64,000 nucleotides of DNA from Archilochus colubris (lineage: Eukaryota; Chordata; Aves; Apodiformes; Trochilidae): assembly GCA_023079485.1 (NCBI GenBank), contig CM041084.1:12584609-12648608 (forward strand). The letters are read 5' to 3'. A program made the position numbers and the translations under genes. The notes beneath the pieces are model-generated. The model was not told where the DNA came from. It saw nothing but the letters and a program-made list of their open reading frames with translations, and did not search any database. Numbering within the stretch: position 1 is the stretch's first letter; the number at the start of each line of letters is the position of its first letter. Shown piece after piece: positions 60,877 through 64,000 of the stretch.

Positions 60877-63532
60877 CTGAAAAGCTATCTTCAAGTCTTT
60901 ACAATTGAGTAGATTACATAAAATTTTTGTTACACTACAAATATTTTCTTAAGTACTTTCCGAGCTTTTAACACTAGAACCTGTTAATCAAGCCAAAAGC
61001 ATCACTTGGTAATTCTAATAAGCTAAATAATTGAGAATACCAAGGAGAAAAAAACCCAACAAACCTAACATTAATGGCACTAACAACATTGTTCCTAAGT
61101 AACTGAAGCAGAGATTGTTTTGCTAAATTTTCCATGTATATTTTCTCTCTGTAAAATGGTAATTTCCCTTTTTCCTTTAAGTAGCAAATGTTCCCTTGAT
61201 ATAGTCTATGTTTTATTATTGTCTTGTCTGCATCTTGTTGACTTAATTTGTTTTGTCTTATGGCGTTTATCTGTAGGAAGTACACAATGGCCTTTGTTAC
61301 TGATCAGCCATTTCAGGTATAAACTAAGGAATATATTATTCATATTTCTGCCAGGAATTCTACAGTGTGATTGCATGTATTTTGGGCTTAACTCCAAAAT
61401 CCTAAATGCATTTAGATCTGGCAAAGTCCACACAATGTTATCCAAATTCATTCTGCTCTAAGGACGTGTTAAGGTTCCTTGCACCTCCTCAAATAACACT
61501 TGAAGTTCTTCCATTTTAAAGCATTAATAAGAATGCAATCAAATTATTAGCAAGAATAATAATGTGGCCTTTAGTTATGCTTTGTGTATCAGAAATAGAA
61601 GAATTTCTATTTCAGCATTTCATCTTAGATTAAATTAAAATTTTAATTAGTAACATAAGAAAGAAAAAAAGAAAGAATAAATTCCTATATCACTGAGAAA
61701 GAGCTCACATTTAGGACAGTGAACTAGGAGGAAAATAGCCCATTTTTATTGCATTCCTGGCTTGTGAATGTGTTTGAATTAGTGTAAATGTGAAATTATG
61801 TGGCACACCAGTGAAATATAACATATTAGGAATATCATAGCAAGAAGGAAGCTTGATGAAATTTACAGTTAAATAAAGCCAGTTGTGTTTTCCACATATG
61901 GAAAACAAACATTGTTTCAAGTTTGCTTTGTTTCTTAAAAGTCTCCCAAATGTCAAAAGCTTTGGAACAAGTGCTGAAAATTTCGATGATCTTTAAATGA
62001 AAGCCATTTAAGAGGCCTAAAGGCAAGGCTGCTTCTTGTTCTGCTTCGGTTTACAAAAGATGGGAGAGGAACTCTTCTATGAGACCAGAAGTTGTGCAGC
62101 AGATGACTGCTATATACAAAATTTTCACATGAAGGAAGCACCTTTGACCATGTCACAAGCTCTGTAGAATAAAACTGCATATAGAAGTATGAGTCTCATG
62201 GGAAATCTGAACAATAACATCAAAATATATGCCTTAGATTCTGACATTTTTTCTGTATGAAAAAGGAAGTCAATATTCAAGCAGTTCAAACAGATTTTCC
62301 CCAGCTTAGTAAAGGCTCTCCCTGGACTATGCTGAAAGAAAGAAGGGAAAGATATTTCTTTGAACACCTAGTCCACTACATTTTTATAATAGTAAGTCTG
62401 GTGTGCAAACAAAGGCATTTTTCTGTTAATCAATTTAGATTTACAATCTATGCACTATCTGAAGCATTTAAAATCACAGTTCTGTTGCTGTGCAGAGAAG
62501 CAAATCGATCTTATTTTGATGACATGGACCTGAGGCACAAAGTGGCTCAGAACCTGATTTGCAAAGACATTGAGGCTCCCAAAATGCAGTGAGGTTTTGA
62601 AAAGGGTATTTAGACATATTGTCAGGTCTGTGATGCTTTGGACTCTTGATGCCTAAAAATTCCATGCTGTAACTTAAAATGTTTTTGCACTGCCTTCGTC
62701 ACTTCAAGGATTCATGAAGTGTATGAATAAAATGGTATTTGAGACATGTTAGTTTCCAATGCAGGCATTGTATTTACAGTTAAAATTTAATAATAATTTA
62801 GTTCTGCTGATTTAAGAATTCAGATGGTATTTAATGGGTTTTCCTGGTCAATAAGCTCCATTTTTATGGAAGTACACTGAAAATAGTCCCAGGATTATAG
62901 TGCATAGTCCCAGGAGCAAACGATATACAAGGCTGGTTCTTTTGGTTCTTTCTCCTAAGTGACTGCAAATGAAGATTTATCAGAAGCTGTTTGTTTTTAC
63001 TAGAATCTGATATAATGCATCTGCAATTTGGGAAATAAAATATTTTTTCACATCTCTAATAATAATTAGCTTGGCACTCAAGGCAATAAAACAAAATTAT
63101 TTAGGTAATTGGAAGTGGCTAAGTAACCAATTATTTTAAGATCCTTTGAGGCTTCGGGAGAAAAAATAAAAAAGTACTCCCAAAGTGAATATCCAATGCA
63201 CAGCTTCTGCAAATGTTTCACATGGAGACAGGATTATGGATGTGTCACTTGCAGTCCCTTGCAGTATGTTAAGTCATTTTATATCTGATGATGATACGGT
63301 GAAACAGTGTGCTCCTGCAATGCCATGAGAAGAATGCAGAGCAAACATCTGAAACACCTCTGAATGTCCCTCCTAGGTTCTGAGTTCATTGTGACATTCT
63401 GCTGAATCCTGAATTGCATTACCCTAAAAAATTATTGGGGGATGCAAGATTCCTCCAAATCCCCTGCTCTACTGGCCTCTACTGGTGTGACAAAGGCCAA
63501 ATGTTATTTTTCTCTACTATTTCTCTCTTTAG

Positions 63533-63556
63533 GTTAGCTCAGTCTCCCTGAATAAG
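63533..63556 (+). other. Microexon-like unit
   Basis: A strong acceptor tract (TATTTCTCTCTTTAG) is followed by 24 bases, open in one frame, and the donor-like AAG|GTATAA. Eight codons is typical of neuronal microexons, but decoy sites of this kind occur often by chance. Confidence 0.1.
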
Positions 63557-64000
63557 GTATAAACATGTAGAAAAACACGCAATGACCACTCACTGATTAT
63601 TGTTTGGTAAGGGAGTAATGGGAGTTATTAACCGCTTACAGTTCTTACCATGACTCAATGTGCCTCAATGAAGCACATAAAATGTATTTTTTTGAGAACA
63701 TCCAGTCGTAAATTACACAAATAGTTACTCTCACATGCTCTGCCAATAGTCGAGCACTCTGATCAGTAAAATACTGGTCTTCATTTTGTGTACCCTGGCA
63801 TTCTTCACCATAATCTTTTTTCTTTGCCAAAGCTCTCTTCTTGGGGTGATCAACAATTACAACAAAAAAGCATTATCATCTTACTGCAAAGGTAGGGCTT
63901 TAGCTTCCTGCTGCAGGATAGTGTCAATTGTCAGCATCTTGTTTGGTTTGTTTAGCTGACTTTTATTCTCTGACATTTAGAGATTATGTGTTTTCCTTTT

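Larger units (their letters stand above)
55956..64000. other. Unique AT-rich DNA
   Basis: No gene or repeat family recognised across about 8 kb. Open frames such as 61,120-61,461 (113 codons) and 62,257-62,592 (111 codons) lack domains and start contexts. Small direct repeats include ATAGTCCCAGGA at 62,883-62,894 and 62,904-62,915. Two weak exon-like units are listed separately. Confidence 0.5.

Noticed and set aside
62257..62592. 111-codon open frame
   Set aside because: No recognised domain and no splice or start support; expected by chance among six frames over 64 kb.
1..64000. CRISPR arrays, bacterial operons, phage or defence islands
   Set aside because: No regularly spaced repeats, no dense coding, and abundant vertebrate retroposons show a eukaryotic gene desert.

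Overview
This is non-coding vertebrate DNA, almost certainly from a bird. The main evidence is CR1 LINE copies on both strands, including the diagnostic CR1 3' end built from repeated ATTCTATG-type octamers (for example near 563, 2620 and 55795). It is supported by two LTR-class elements of avian type and by very old MIR-like SINE remnants. The DNA is mostly AT-rich. I find no rRNA, tRNA, CRISPR array, bacterial-type operon or intact protein-coding gene. Almost all open frames are short chance frames or lie inside repeats. The window looks like a gene desert or the inside of a very large intron.

Layout. 1-360: GC-rich patch, possibly the end of an LTR. 563-2250: long minus-strand CR1, followed by a plus-strand CR1 3' end (2540-2628). 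2.6-16.5 kb: mostly unique AT-rich DNA with simple repeats, two small CR1 ends (10.6 and 13.9 kb) and a weak MIR/L2-like stretch (4.2 kb). 16.56-18.33 kb: decayed minus-strand Ty3/Gypsy-like retrotransposon with recognisable gag capsid and reverse transcriptase. 19.1 and 22.7 kb: MIR-like remnants. 26.0-26.5 kb: GC-richer patch with exon-like splice signals. 31.3-31.7 kb: CR1 ORF2 fragment. 32.48 kb: best single exon candidate. 36.47-37.02 kb: CR1 copy interrupted by a second, oppositely oriented CR1. 43.8 kb: MIR-like SINE. 45.6 kb: CR1 3' end. 46.9-47.8 kb: ERVL-like LTR remnant, minus strand. 50,217-50,541: well-delimited solo LTR. 55.1-55.5 kb: perfect 17-bp inverted repeat and an 18-bp direct repeat in otherwise unique DNA. 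55.8 kb: CR1 3' end. 56-64 kb: unique AT-rich DNA.

The most interesting result is the Gypsy-like remnant. Ty3/Gypsy elements are scarce in bird genomes, and this one keeps gag and RT segments in the right order, on one strand and at about the expected spacing. No genes here work together as a pathway, and I see no novel multi-gene system. Repeat family assignments come from recognition of consensus features without a database search, and boundaries are approximate unless stated otherwise.
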